From Achromobacter piechaudii NBRC 102461 (GTDB lineage: Bacteria; Pseudomonadota; Gammaproteobacteria; Burkholderiales; Burkholderiaceae_B), in contig NZ_BCTK01000013.1 in the NCBI RefSeq assembly GCF_001571245.1, positions 286,723 through 350,722 of the forward strand: a stretch of 64,000 nucleotides of DNA. Reading direction: 5' to 3'. Under the pieces are notes generated by a model. That model did not search any database. It had not been told where the DNA came from and was given only the letters and a program-made list of their open reading frames with translations. Position 1 is the stretch's first letter. Every line of letters starts with the position of its first letter. Positions 50,631 to 57,819 of the stretch are shown in pieces. Position numbers and translations under genes: made by a program.

Positions 50631-51106
50631 TGACGCCAATCGCAAACGATGCACGCTCGCAAGAGGGCATGCGCGCGGGCAAGGCGCGCAAGCCCATCAG
50701 AACCTCGTCGGCTACGCAGGCGGGCCTGCCGCGTTGGGTGGACGATGAAATCCACAACTGGGCGCGGTCGCAATGGGAGGGCGATTGGCCGGGGCCGCGC
50801 CGCATGCTTCACGAAGCGCCGCACGCATGCGAGTTTCCGCCGCTGCCCGGCCACGATGACGACGACGAGCCGTTGCGGATTCCGGTCAATCACGAACGCG
50901 CGCGCCGCGTGCACGCCTTGTACGAAGCGCTGCCGCTTGTGGAGAGGCGCGTGGTGCAGGCCGAATACACGCGGCGCGCCGACTACGCCGACCTGTCCGC
51001 GTCCGCGCGCCAGGACCAGGCGTGCCGCGTCATCGGCATCGCGTTGCCGTACTACAAGGTCGCGCTTGGCAGTTTCAAGCAACAGGTCTGGAGGATATTC
51101 AAATGA
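50627..51106 (+). CDS. Phage regulatory protein, possibly antiterminator-like
   Basis: A 159-residue cytosolic protein. The first 35 residues are basic and disordered, followed by GLPRWVDDEIHNWARSQWEG and an acidic patch (PGHDDDDEPL). The C-terminal 70 residues (ARRVHALYEALPLVERRVVQ, EYTRRADYADLSASARQDQ) look like a compact sigma-4/antitermination-Q-type helical domain. It sits where lambdoid phages carry Q, directly before the late genes, which here are preceded by intrinsic terminators. Function as an antiterminator or late activator is inference from position and fold-like pattern. Confidence 0.55.
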   Translation: MMTPIANDARSQEGMRAGKARKPIRTSSATQAGLPRWVDDEIHNWARSQWEGDWPGPRRMLHEAPHACEFPPLPGHDDDDEPLRIPVNHERARRVHALYEALPLVERRVVQAEYTRRADYADLSASARQDQACRVIGIALPYYKVALGSFKQQVWRIFK

Positions 51107-51384
51107 AGTATGCGCACGAAGTCATCGATCTGCTAGCGGCCTATCCGGGCCGTGAATTCAGGATGGCCGAGATCCTGCGTCACGTCAGCCGGGGCATACC
51201 GCTTGCGCCCGCCTCGCAAGAGGCGATGCGGCGTGGCGCGCGCCGCGTACTCGAACATCTGTTGGACGCGGGCCATGTGCAGCGCTGCGGGGGCAACACC
51301 AAATCGGCCACCTATGCGTGGTCGCGATTGGGACACGCGGTTCATAAAAATTCTGCTTCTTTGGGACCGGATTTGAGACAATAG
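51103..51384 (+). CDS. Small winged-helix-like protein
   Basis: A 93-residue basic protein starting at the ATGA overlap with the previous gene, with a GGAGG site. It reads as a small winged helix: HEVIDLLAAYPGREFRMAEI, then RRGARRVLEHLLDAGHVQRC, then a wing GGNTKSATYAWSRLG. It may be a DNA-binding regulator of the element. Its last 22 codons are part of a ~160-bp segment repeated at 51501-51662, so a second, detached copy of its 3' end lies downstream. Its stop codon immediately precedes an attenuator-like RNA element. Confidence 0.7.
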   Translation: MKYAHEVIDLLAAYPGREFRMAEILRHVSRGIPLAPASQEAMRRGARRVLEHLLDAGHVQRCGGNTKSATYAWSRLGHAVHKNSASLGPDLRQ

Positions 51385-51480
51385 CTGCGGGCCATTGCGC
51401 CCACACGATATGCAGCCCGCCAACCTTCAACGGTTCGCGGGCTTTGTTTTTTTCCGGCCCCGCATCGACCGATGTGCCGC
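51319..51480 (+). repeat. Direct repeat, copy 1
   Basis: About 162 bp covering the last codons of the winged-helix gene, its stop, a terminator hairpin and a decayed copy of the next gene's start (CCGGCCCCGCATCGACCGATGTG). It is about 95% identical to 51501-51662 over the first ~138 bp; the remainder is weaker. The two are offset by 182 bp. Confidence 0.9.
51414..51453 (+). terminator. Intrinsic terminator 1 before the tail operon
   Basis: AGCCCGC-c-AACC - TTCAAC - GGTT-c-GCGGGCT followed by TTG and seven T. An upstream GCGGGC (51387-51392), right after the stop codon at 51382-51384, could pair with GCCCGC (51415-51420) and block the terminator stem. Confidence 0.85.
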
Positions 51481-51500
51481 TATCGACCATCGCTCGCGCT

Positions 51501-51662
51501 TGGTCGCGATTGGGACACGCGGTTCATAAAAACCCTGCATCTTTGGGACTGGATTTGAGACAATAGCTGCGGGCCATTGCGCCCACACGATACGCAGCCC
51601 GCCAACCTTCAACGGTTCGCGGGCTTTGTTTTTTCCGGAGCCCACATTGACCGACGTGACGC
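51501..51662 (+). repeat. Direct repeat, copy 2
   Basis: Second copy of the junction segment. It keeps the 3' codons of the winged-helix gene (ending SLGLDLRQ and stop) without the gene body, then the terminator, and ends inside the functional start of the neck-protein gene. Confidence 0.9.
51596..51634 (+). terminator. Intrinsic terminator 2 before the tail operon
   Basis: Same stem as terminator 1, with six T. It ends immediately before CCGGAG, the ribosome site of the TTG-initiated tail gene at 51647. The possible antiterminator partner GCGGGC lies at 51569-51574. Confidence 0.85.
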
Positions 51663-52180
51663 CTGACAACGCAATCCTTACGCTGCTTGCCTCCGCTGCA
51701 GGCGACGTGCCCGTCGTGCTTGCCGACCAAGCCCAGGCGTTGCCCGCCCCGCCGTACATCGCCATGGCCATAAGCTGGGTGCAGCCTGGCCCCGCCGAGG
51801 CCGGCAGCGTCGACGATGAGGGCAATCAGCCCGTACATGACCATCGCGACGCCAGCGTCGAACTGCGCAGCGTGGGCCTTGCCGCCTATCGCGCCTTGCA
51901 CAACCTGGGATTGGCGCTGCGTCATCCCGCGTTCGAGGAACAGGCGGAAGCGCTGGGCCTGGCCGTGTTTCAGTCGGGCCGCATCGAACGCGTACCGCAG
52001 GAGGCCGCGGGTGCGGCGAGCGAGCTGCTGGGCGTGCTTGAACTGGGTATCCGCTACGCGCACACCTATACGGAATTTGTCGGCCTCATTGAAACGGTGA
52101 CCGGCACGATCACGACAACAGGCGGGCTACAGCCCAGTCTGCAAACTTCCTTTTCCACGCAGATCGAGACGGCGCGCTAG
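51647..52180 (+). CDS. Phage neck/tail terminator protein, LIC_12616-like (TTG start)
   Basis: A 177-residue protein. TTG 51647 is six bases after CCGGAG, and the frame upstream is the repeat/terminator. It has the features of the phage neck terminator family (LIC12616): LTLLASAAGDVPVVLADQAQ, PAPPYIAMAISWVQPG, then YRALHNLGLALRHPAFEEQA and a C-terminal TYTEFVGLIETVTGTITTTGG beta region. This protein caps the tail tube and sheath and would join a head in a phage. It is the first gene of the tail operon, placed straight after the regulatory genes with no terminase, portal or capsid gene between. Confidence 0.82.
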   Translation: MTDVTPDNAILTLLASAAGDVPVVLADQAQALPAPPYIAMAISWVQPGPAEAGSVDDEGNQPVHDHRDASVELRSVGLAAYRALHNLGLALRHPAFEEQAEALGLAVFQSGRIERVPQEAAGAASELLGVLELGIRYAHTYTEFVGLIETVTGTITTTGGLQPSLQTSFSTQIETAR

Positions 52181-52210
52181 CGTCCTCGGTCTTCATTCAC
52201 GTAGTCCCCG

Positions 52211-52233
52211 CCGCCTTTGGGCGGTTTTTTTTT
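52211..52233 (+). terminator. Intrinsic terminator directly upstream of the sheath gene
   Basis: CCGCC-TTTG-GGCGG followed by nine T, ending one base before the GGAG ribosome site of the sheath gene at 52244. Its place inside the operon, ahead of the ribosome site, suggests regulated read-through. Confidence 0.85.
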
Positions 52234-52243
52234 GGAGCCGCAA

Positions 52244-53602
52244 ATGGCAAAAATCGACCGGATCGTCAATGTGGCGATCTCGCTGAATACCACGGCGATC
52301 AAGGAGCAGAATTTTTCTGACCTCCTGATCCTGGGCGCGCACGCGCTGGCCGTCAACCGCGTCATGGCGGTGACCGAGCCGGGCGAACTGCTGGACCTGG
52401 GCATGGCGCCGACCGACCCGCTCTACATCGCCGTGCGCGATGCCTTCAAACAGATTCCGACCGTGGCCCGTGTTTTCGTCGGTCGCCGCCAGGTGGACGC
52501 GTCGCGCATTTCCGTGACGCGCGCCTCTGTCGCCGACTACACCGCCACGCTGTCGTGGCGCGACGCCGATGGTGTCGTGCAGAAGGCCGACGTGAATGTC
52601 TCGGGCCTGCCCGACAGCACGCCGCAGACGCTGGCTACCGCCCTGGCCGCCGCCATCGCCGAAACCCAGGCCCCGGTGACGGCCGTCGCTACTGGCACGG
52701 ACGTCAGCGTGACGGCCACCGTCACGGGCCAGGCCATTGCCATCGCCGTGTCGGGCAACCTGCAACTGGCCGCGCCGGTCAGCACCGAAACTCCGTCGGC
52801 CGCGCTCAATGCCTGCCTGCGCGAAAACGGCGACTGGTACGGCGTGTCGCTGGCCAGCCGCGTCGAAGCCGACGTACTGGACGCCGCCGAATGGGTGGAA
52901 TCGAACGAACGGCTTTTCGGCGTGTCCAGCGCGCAGGCCGGCATCATCGATGCGGCGGTGTCCAACGACATCGCGTCGCGCTGCCAGCAAAAGCAATTCT
53001 TCCGCACGCACGTGTGGTTTCACGGCCAGGCCGCCAGCGAATCGCTGGATACGGCGGTTGCCGCCAACCGCTTCACGTTCTACCCGGGCGGCGAGACCTG
53101 GGCCAATACGCGGCTGTCGGGCGTGACCTATGACAGCCTCGCCGAAGGCGAAGCCCTGGCCGCGCATGCCAAGAACGCCAACACGTTCGAGCAGATGCGC
53201 AACTTTGCCGTCACGCAGAACGGCAAGGTCGCCGCGGGCGAATGGATCGACGTGATTCGTGGCCGCGACTGGCTGGCCGAGCAGGTCAAGATCAACGTGG
53301 CATCGCAGCTGATCAACGCCAACGGCAAGGTGCCTTATACCGACGCGGGCATCCAGGTCCTGGTCAACGGCATCCGCCAGGCGCTGCTGCTGGGTCAGAG
53401 CCGTGGCCTGGTTGCGCCCGATGAAATCGACGACGCGGGCCGCAAGATTCCCGGCTTCGTCATCAACGTGCCGCGCGCGGCCAGCGTGTCGTCCAACGAC
53501 AAGGCCAACCGCATCTTGCGCGACCTGACCTTCAGCGCCCGCCTGGCTGGCGCCATCCATGTTGCCGAGATCAAGGGCAACCTCACCTACCAACAACTGT
53601 AA
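52244..53602 (+). CDS. Contractile tail sheath-like protein (DUF3383)
   Basis: A 452-residue DUF3383-family protein, the tail-sheath counterpart in this group of contractile phages. ATG 52244 has a GGAG site. It opens AKIDRIVNVAISLNTTAIKE and NFSDLLILGAH. The middle (DYTATLSWRDADGVVQKADV) is a beta-rich insertion, followed by the conserved Rossmann-like and C-terminal sheath core WIDVIRGRDWLAEQVKINVA, KVPYTDAGIQVLVNGIRQAL and FVINVPRAASVSSNDKANR. The sheath polymer contracts to drive the tube through the target envelope. It is intact, and the next gene, the tube, starts 13 bp later. Confidence 0.88.
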   Translation: MAKIDRIVNVAISLNTTAIKEQNFSDLLILGAHALAVNRVMAVTEPGELLDLGMAPTDPLYIAVRDAFKQIPTVARVFVGRRQVDASRISVTRASVADYTATLSWRDADGVVQKADVNVSGLPDSTPQTLATALAAAIAETQAPVTAVATGTDVSVTATVTGQAIAIAVSGNLQLAAPVSTETPSAALNACLRENGDWYGVSLASRVEADVLDAAEWVESNERLFGVSSAQAGIIDAAVSNDIASRCQQKQFFRTHVWFHGQAASESLDTAVAANRFTFYPGGETWANTRLSGVTYDSLAEGEALAAHAKNANTFEQMRNFAVTQNGKVAAGEWIDVIRGRDWLAEQVKINVASQLINANGKVPYTDAGIQVLVNGIRQALLLGQSRGLVAPDEIDDAGRKIPGFVINVPRAASVSSNDKANRILRDLTFSARLAGAIHVAEIKGNLTYQQL

Positions 53603-53615
53603 TCGGGGCCTATCC

Positions 53616-54044
53616 ATGTCAGTCAAAACCTATGCACCCAACCAGGTGAAGATCGTGATGGGCGCGCTGCCCATCTCCGGCCTGGCCGAAGACACCTTCG
53701 TCACCGTGACCGAAATCGGCGAAGGCATTGCGTCCGTCGTCGGCGTCGATGGCGAAGTGGCGCGCTCCATGTCGCGCGACTCGCGCCTGAAGATCACGTT
53801 GACCTTGATGCAGACCAGCGCGAGCAACGCCGCGTTGACCGCGCTGCACCAGGCCGATCGCGCCACCGACGGCAACGGCGCCGTGCCGATTTCGGTGACC
53901 GACCTGCGCGGCACGTCGCTGCACGCCTCGGATTCGGCCTGGATCGTCAAGATGCCGGACGCCGGCTATGGCGCCAAGGTCGGCAGCCGCGAATGGACCA
54001 TCGAGACCGGTCCGGCCATCAACGTGATCGGAGGCAACACCTGA
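53616..54044 (+). CDS. Tail tube protein (DUF3277 family)
   Basis: A 142-residue tube subunit. It begins MSVKTYAPNQVKIVMGALPI and has the strand-rich pattern FVTVTEIGEGIASVVGVDGE, SRLKITLTLMQTSASNAAL and the final WIVKMPDAGYGAKVGSREW and WTIETGPAINVIGGN seen in DUF3277 proteins. Those are partners of DUF3383 sheaths. Rings of this protein form the rigid inner tube. It overlaps the next start codon by one base (TGATG). Confidence 0.87.
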   Translation: MSVKTYAPNQVKIVMGALPISGLAEDTFVTVTEIGEGIASVVGVDGEVARSMSRDSRLKITLTLMQTSASNAALTALHQADRATDGNGAVPISVTDLRGTSLHASDSAWIVKMPDAGYGAKVGSREWTIETGPAINVIGGNT

Positions 54045-54529
54045 TGAGCGCCGTCAAGCAAATCACGCTGGGCACGACGATCTTCCGCATTTCGCGCTTC
54101 GATCCCTTTCGCCAGCTCAAGTTGCTGGGCGATCTGCAAAAGGAAGTGCTGCCGGCCGCAGGCTCGATACTGGCCTCGGTGTTGGGGGGCGACGGCGGCG
54201 GCCAAGCCCGCGACGAAGCGGCGATGATGTCCGCCTTTCGCGATCTGTCGGCCAAGCTGGGCGGCGATGCGCTGGCCAACTGGGCCGAACGCCTGATCGA
54301 CCCAGAACTGGTCAGCTTCGAGCTGGACGGGCGCGAGCCGCAGAAGCTGACGTCCGCGCATCGCGGGCTGGCTTTTGCCGACTACGCCGAAATCCTGGAG
54401 CTGTTGTTCCACATTCTTGAGCACAACTTCGCCGGCCCTTTGGCGCGTTGGGCCGGCCGCTTTGGTCCGGCCCGCGCGAAGCTGGCGAGCCTGTCGGCCG
54501 CTTCGCCCCAGGCTTCGAACGAGAGTTGA
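54044..54529 (+). CDS. Tail assembly chaperone, first frame
   Basis: A 161-residue protein starting at the TGATG overlap with a GGAGG site ten bases before. It is helical and acidic in the middle (DPFRQLKLLGDLQKEVLPAA, LGGDALANWAERLIDPELVS), with the position and size of the tail assembly chaperone that lies before the tape measure gene. The second half (FADYAEILELLFHILEHNFA) should bind the tape measure. A second, -1-phased frame overlaps its end, as in the G/GT pairs of many tailed phages. No classic heptanucleotide slippery site is obvious to me, so simple coupling by overlapping TTGA is also possible. Confidence 0.72.
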   Translation: MSAVKQITLGTTIFRISRFDPFRQLKLLGDLQKEVLPAAGSILASVLGGDGGGQARDEAAMMSAFRDLSAKLGGDALANWAERLIDPELVSFELDGREPQKLTSAHRGLAFADYAEILELLFHILEHNFAGPLARWAGRFGPARAKLASLSAASPQASNES

Positions 54530-54675
54530 TCATCTGGCGGCCCATTCTGGCCCGCCATGTCAGCCTGCAAGCCGTCAAGCGCGGCGACGTCGACCTGCTG
54601 GACATCCTGAAGCTCAACGCGCTGATGGATGCCCAGCAGGCGGCGCAGGCCGCGGCAGATAACAAGGCGAGGTAA
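54526..54675 (+). CDS. Tail assembly chaperone, second frame
   Basis: The -1-phased frame after the first chaperone, open back to 54448 and ending 2 bp before the tape measure gene. If translated independently, TTG 54526 overlaps the upstream stop (TTGA) and yields 49 residues: LIIWRPILARHVSLQAVKR, then DLLDILKLNALMDAQQAAQ, a helical segment well conserved in style with GT-type extensions. If made by frameshifting, it would extend the first chaperone anywhere between 54448 and 54529. Codon use is good throughout, so the frame is real even if the mechanism is unsettled. Confidence 0.62.
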   Translation: MIIWRPILARHVSLQAVKRGDVDLLDILKLNALMDAQQAAQAAADNKAR

Positions 54676-54677
54676 CG

Positions 54678-56885
54678 ATGATCGTTGTACGAGAGGTGGT
54701 GACGGTGCTGCGCCACCAGTGGGATGCGTCCGGGCTGGACGCCCACCGGCAAGCGTTCCAGGACATGCTGCAAGAGATGGTCCGCACCAGCGTGCAGGCC
54801 ATCGGCGCGATGGGTCAGGCGTTTGCCAACATCCTGGCCGGCGTCACCGCCCCGCCGCAGGCGGCCGCTGCACGCACGCCGCCGCGACCGCAAGGCGTGG
54901 CGGCGGCGCGCCAGCATGCGGTCGTGTTGGGCGGTCTACGCGGCGCGATCAAGCTGACGTTGGGGGCCGAGCCGCTCAAACGCGTGCTCGCCGATATCGA
55001 CGCATGGACGCAGACGCAAGGCCGTTTGCGGCAGGCGGCGGGCTCGGACGCGCAGGCCGCCACGGTGGACGGCGAGCTTGCGCGTGCGTCGCGCGTCAGC
55101 CGCACGCCGTATGCGGACAACGTCGATACGTATGCGCGGGCCACGCAGACCCTGCAAGACCATGGACGTGATCGCCAGGAGGCCGTGGGCGTTGCCGAAG
55201 CCGTTGCGTTGAGCATGACCTTGTCGCGCACGCCCGCCAAAGAGCGGGACGGTGTGGTGACGTCGCTGCTGACCATGGTTGAGCAAGGCAAGCTGGGCAT
55301 GGCGCAATTCAATGCCATGCCGCAACGCATGCAGGAAGCGCTGGCGACGGGCCTGAACCTTGACCGAGGAGAGTTGCGCGAGCAAGTTCAAAACGGCCAG
55401 CTGACGACCGAGCGCGCACTGCCCGCTTTGCAATCGCAGTTGCCCGCGATGCGCGCGCAGGCCCAGGAGGAACCGGCGTCCATCGCGGCCGCGATGACGG
55501 TGTTCAACGACGCCTTGCAGCGCTACGTCGGTCAGGCCTTGCCTTTGGGCCAGACCGCGCTCAAGGCCGTGACGGGGACCATCCTGTACCTGGCCGACAA
55601 CATCGATTCCATCGTCAAGCTGCTTGCGCTGGCCGGCGCAAGCCTGGGGATGGTGGCGCTGGGCAACAGCTTGCGCCAGGCCACGCAGTTCTCGCGCGAC
55701 CTCATCCGGTCCCTGGTGGTGGCGACACGCGTGGCGCGGGGGCTGGATTCGGCCATGGCGCTGCGTCGCGGCCCGGGGGGCGCGATGCAGATGCTGTCGG
55801 TCTGGACGCGAACGCTGCGGCCGATGCTGCGCATGGCGGCGCTGCTGGCCACGATCTTCGTGATCGGACAGGACATCGCCACCTGGATGGCAGGCGGCGA
55901 TTCCGTGCTGGGTGGTTGGATCGGAGGCGTGGAGGAATGGCAGGACGAGCTCGATGCCGTGTCTTCGGTGCTGATTTACGTGAAGGACCTGTTGGGCGGC
56001 GCGGGGCAGGCGCTGGGGCCCTGGGTCCAGCGCTTTGCGACACTGGCCGTGTTGGGCTATGGCCTCTGGCAGGTCCTCTCGCCGGTCGGCAAGCTGATTC
56101 TGTTCCTGGCCCGAACCGTCGTGCCCATGTTGTGGAACGCGTTCGCCATGACGCCGATAGGCCGGATCATTTCCTTGATTGGCCTGGCCGCGACGGCGCT
56201 TTGGCAGATCTGGGAAAACTGGGACGCGATCAAGGCGTACATGTCGGCAAGCTGGGACGCGCTGATGGAGATGGCCGACGCCTCGTTCCTGGGCCCGGTC
56301 CTGGACTACATCCGAGCCATCTGGGCGTTCTGGACCGAGCTGGTCGCAGGCGTCGTGTCCGCCTTCACGGGCGACTGGGACGGCGCGATCGAGCATTGGG
56401 CCGGGGCGTTCGGCAATCTTTGGACGTTCTTCTCGGGCATGGGCGCCCGGATGATCGCCACGATCAAGGAGATCGGCGCCGCCATCCAGACCTGGGTGCT
56501 GGACAAGGTGCAGCGGGCCAAGGACTGGTTCAAAAGCCTGCTGCCCGGTGGTTCCGACGCCGAGGACGACGCGCAGGCCTCAGACGTCGATGCCAAGCCT
56601 CAGAGCCTGGGGTGGGAGTCAATGTCGCCGGAGTTGCTGGCGGTATTACGAGGCGGCAAGGTTCCTGTTCCGCCGCCCGCCGTCCTGTTCGGCCCCGCGC
56701 TGAACGCCGGCCGTGGGCCCTTCACGTACCAGAACCGCAACGAGATCACCGTCAACGCGCCGGGCGGAGAACCCCAGGCCGTGCGCGCGGCCGTGGCGCA
56801 AGGCGTGGACCTGGGCTTGCAGCGCAATCTGAACAGCCTGCAACACAGCTTCGACATTTCACCTGCCGTCGAGGCACCAAGCTAG
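54678..56885 (+). CDS. Tail tape measure protein
   Basis: A 735-residue tape measure. The N-terminal part is helical (about 1-300, with Gln/Ala/Arg-rich stretches such as RMQEALATGLNLDRGELREQ). Hydrophobic segments follow from about 310 to 520 (LALAGASLGMVALGNSLRQ, MLRMAALLATIFVIGQDIAT, FATLAVLGYGLWQVLSPVGK). The C-terminus has a repeated Trp-rich pattern (WQIWENWDAIKAYMSASWDA, WDGAIEHWAGAFGNLWTFFS) and a Gly/Gln-rich end. Tape length sets tail length; at the usual 0.15 nm per residue this gives about 110 nm (estimate). A GAGGT ribosome site precedes ATG 54678. Confidence 0.88.
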   Translation: MIVVREVVTVLRHQWDASGLDAHRQAFQDMLQEMVRTSVQAIGAMGQAFANILAGVTAPPQAAAARTPPRPQGVAAARQHAVVLGGLRGAIKLTLGAEPLKRVLADIDAWTQTQGRLRQAAGSDAQAATVDGELARASRVSRTPYADNVDTYARATQTLQDHGRDRQEAVGVAEAVALSMTLSRTPAKERDGVVTSLLTMVEQGKLGMAQFNAMPQRMQEALATGLNLDRGELREQVQNGQLTTERALPALQSQLPAMRAQAQEEPASIAAAMTVFNDALQRYVGQALPLGQTALKAVTGTILYLADNIDSIVKLLALAGASLGMVALGNSLRQATQFSRDLIRSLVVATRVARGLDSAMALRRGPGGAMQMLSVWTRTLRPMLRMAALLATIFVIGQDIATWMAGGDSVLGGWIGGVEEWQDELDAVSSVLIYVKDLLGGAGQALGPWVQRFATLAVLGYGLWQVLSPVGKLILFLARTVVPMLWNAFAMTPIGRIISLIGLAATALWQIWENWDAIKAYMSASWDALMEMADASFLGPVLDYIRAIWAFWTELVAGVVSAFTGDWDGAIEHWAGAFGNLWTFFSGMGARMIATIKEIGAAIQTWVLDKVQRAKDWFKSLLPGGSDAEDDAQASDVDAKPQSLGWESMSPELLAVLRGGKVPVPPPAVLFGPALNAGRGPFTYQNRNEITVNAPGGEPQAVRAAVAQGVDLGLQRNLNSLQHSFDISPAVEAPS

Positions 56886-56893
56886 GAGCATCC

Positions 56894-57490
56894 ATGAACT
56901 TTGTTTCCCTGATCTTCGGGTGGAACGGCGGCAGCAGCATCGGCACCTTGCCGCTGGACGCGGTGGTCAGCGAGAGCACCGCGCTCAACAGCCGGGCCAC
57001 GTCCTACGCCGTGGAAGACGGCCCGCCCGTGACCGACCACGTCGTCCAGGAGTCCGAACAGCTGACGCTGGACGGCTGGGTGACGGCGGCCGACGTCACC
57101 TTGCTGGGCGGCGGCCGGGGCTTGGGCCGGGGCTTGGGCCTGGGCGCGGGGCGTTCGAAGCTGGTGGGCGCCAAGGACGCGCTGCGCAAGATCCACGCGG
57201 ACCGGCTGCCCATCACCATCACGACCGGCCTGGACGTGTATGTGGACTTCGTGATGGAACACTGTTCCATCGGACGCAGCAATGGCGGCGGCGACCGCTT
57301 TGAGATATCCGCCTCATTCCGGCGCATCCGCAAGGTGACGCTGCGGCAGGCGGATATTCCGCCCGAGAAAACATCCGGCACCGCAACAGGCAAGGCGGGC
57401 GCCACCAAGGCCAATGCTGGCAAGCAGAACGGCAACCCCGTCAGCCCGAAACAGCGCGACGACATCACGACAGGAACCCTTCCCGCATGA
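56894..57490 (+). CDS. Baseplate/distal tail protein (Dit-like N-terminal domain)
   Basis: A 198-residue baseplate component. ATG 56894 has an AGGAG site five bases before. The pattern VVSESTALNSRATSYAVEDG, VQESEQLTLDGWVTAADVTL and KDALRKIHADRLPITITTG is that of Dit-like N-terminal proteins of contractile tails in this DUF3383 group. VDFVMEHCSIGRSNGGGDRF and the AAFRRI-type strand that follows complete the domain. The last 40 residues are Lys/Ala/Gly-rich and disordered. The first half contains a Gly/Leu-rich repeat (GGGRGLGRGLGLGAG). It overlaps the next gene by ATGA. Confidence 0.78.
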   Translation: MNFVSLIFGWNGGSSIGTLPLDAVVSESTALNSRATSYAVEDGPPVTDHVVQESEQLTLDGWVTAADVTLLGGGRGLGRGLGLGAGRSKLVGAKDALRKIHADRLPITITTGLDVYVDFVMEHCSIGRSNGGGDRFEISASFRRIRKVTLRQADIPPEKTSGTATGKAGATKANAGKQNGNPVSPKQRDDITTGTLPA

Positions 57491-57819
57491 TCCAGATCCC
57501 CATTCCCGACACCAACGACAGCGTGACCGAAGTGCAGCTGGACGGCATGGCTTTCTTTCTGCGCCTGTCCTGGAATAGCGAGGCGCAGCTGTGGGTGCTG
57601 TCGATCGAGAACGCCTACAACGAACTGATCGTGGCCGGCATTGCCTTGGTGCCGAATGCGCGCCTGTTGGCGGGCTACCGCCATCTGGCGGTGCCTGCCG
57701 GCGAGCTCGTCGCCTTGGCGCCGGACCGTCGCGACACCATCAGCCGCGCGGCCTTGCCCTCGGGCGAGGTCGCCTTGATCTACATCGATGCCGACGAGGC
57801 GCCAGATGGCCAGGTTTGA
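57487..57819 (+). CDS. Small baseplate plug-like protein (DUF6983-type)
   Basis: A 110-residue all-beta protein beginning at the ATGA overlap (MIQIPIPDTNDSVTEVQLDG). The segments FFLRLSWNSEAQLWVLSIEN and LIVAGIALVPNARLLAGYRH have the look of the small cyanophage-type baseplate plug/hub-adaptor proteins placed before the hub gene. It overlaps the next start by 14 bp. Exact position in the baseplate is inferred from gene order. Confidence 0.7.
   Translation: MIQIPIPDTNDSVTEVQLDGMAFFLRLSWNSEAQLWVLSIENAYNELIVAGIALVPNARLLAGYRHLAVPAGELVALAPDRRDTISRAALPSGEVALIYIDADEAPDGQV

Noticed and set aside
45903..51640. Integrase or attachment-site repeat expected for a prophage beside tRNA-His
   Set aside because: No recombinase-like protein and no repeat of the tRNA 3' end were seen in the window.
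51385..51646. Hidden head genes or small ORFs between regulatory and tail modules
   Set aside because: The interval is fully explained by two terminators and the duplicated segment; remaining frames are too short and partly duplicate the 3' end of the winged-helix gene.
54936..56396. 486-codon minus-strand frame within the tape measure gene
   Set aside because: Antisense shadow; His/Gln/Arg-rich, no ribosome site, and the plus-strand tail operon is tightly packed there.
55916..56893. Long upstream extension of the Dit-like frame
   Set aside because: It overlaps the tape measure gene out of phase, while ATG 56894 has an AGGAG site and begins the recognisable protein.
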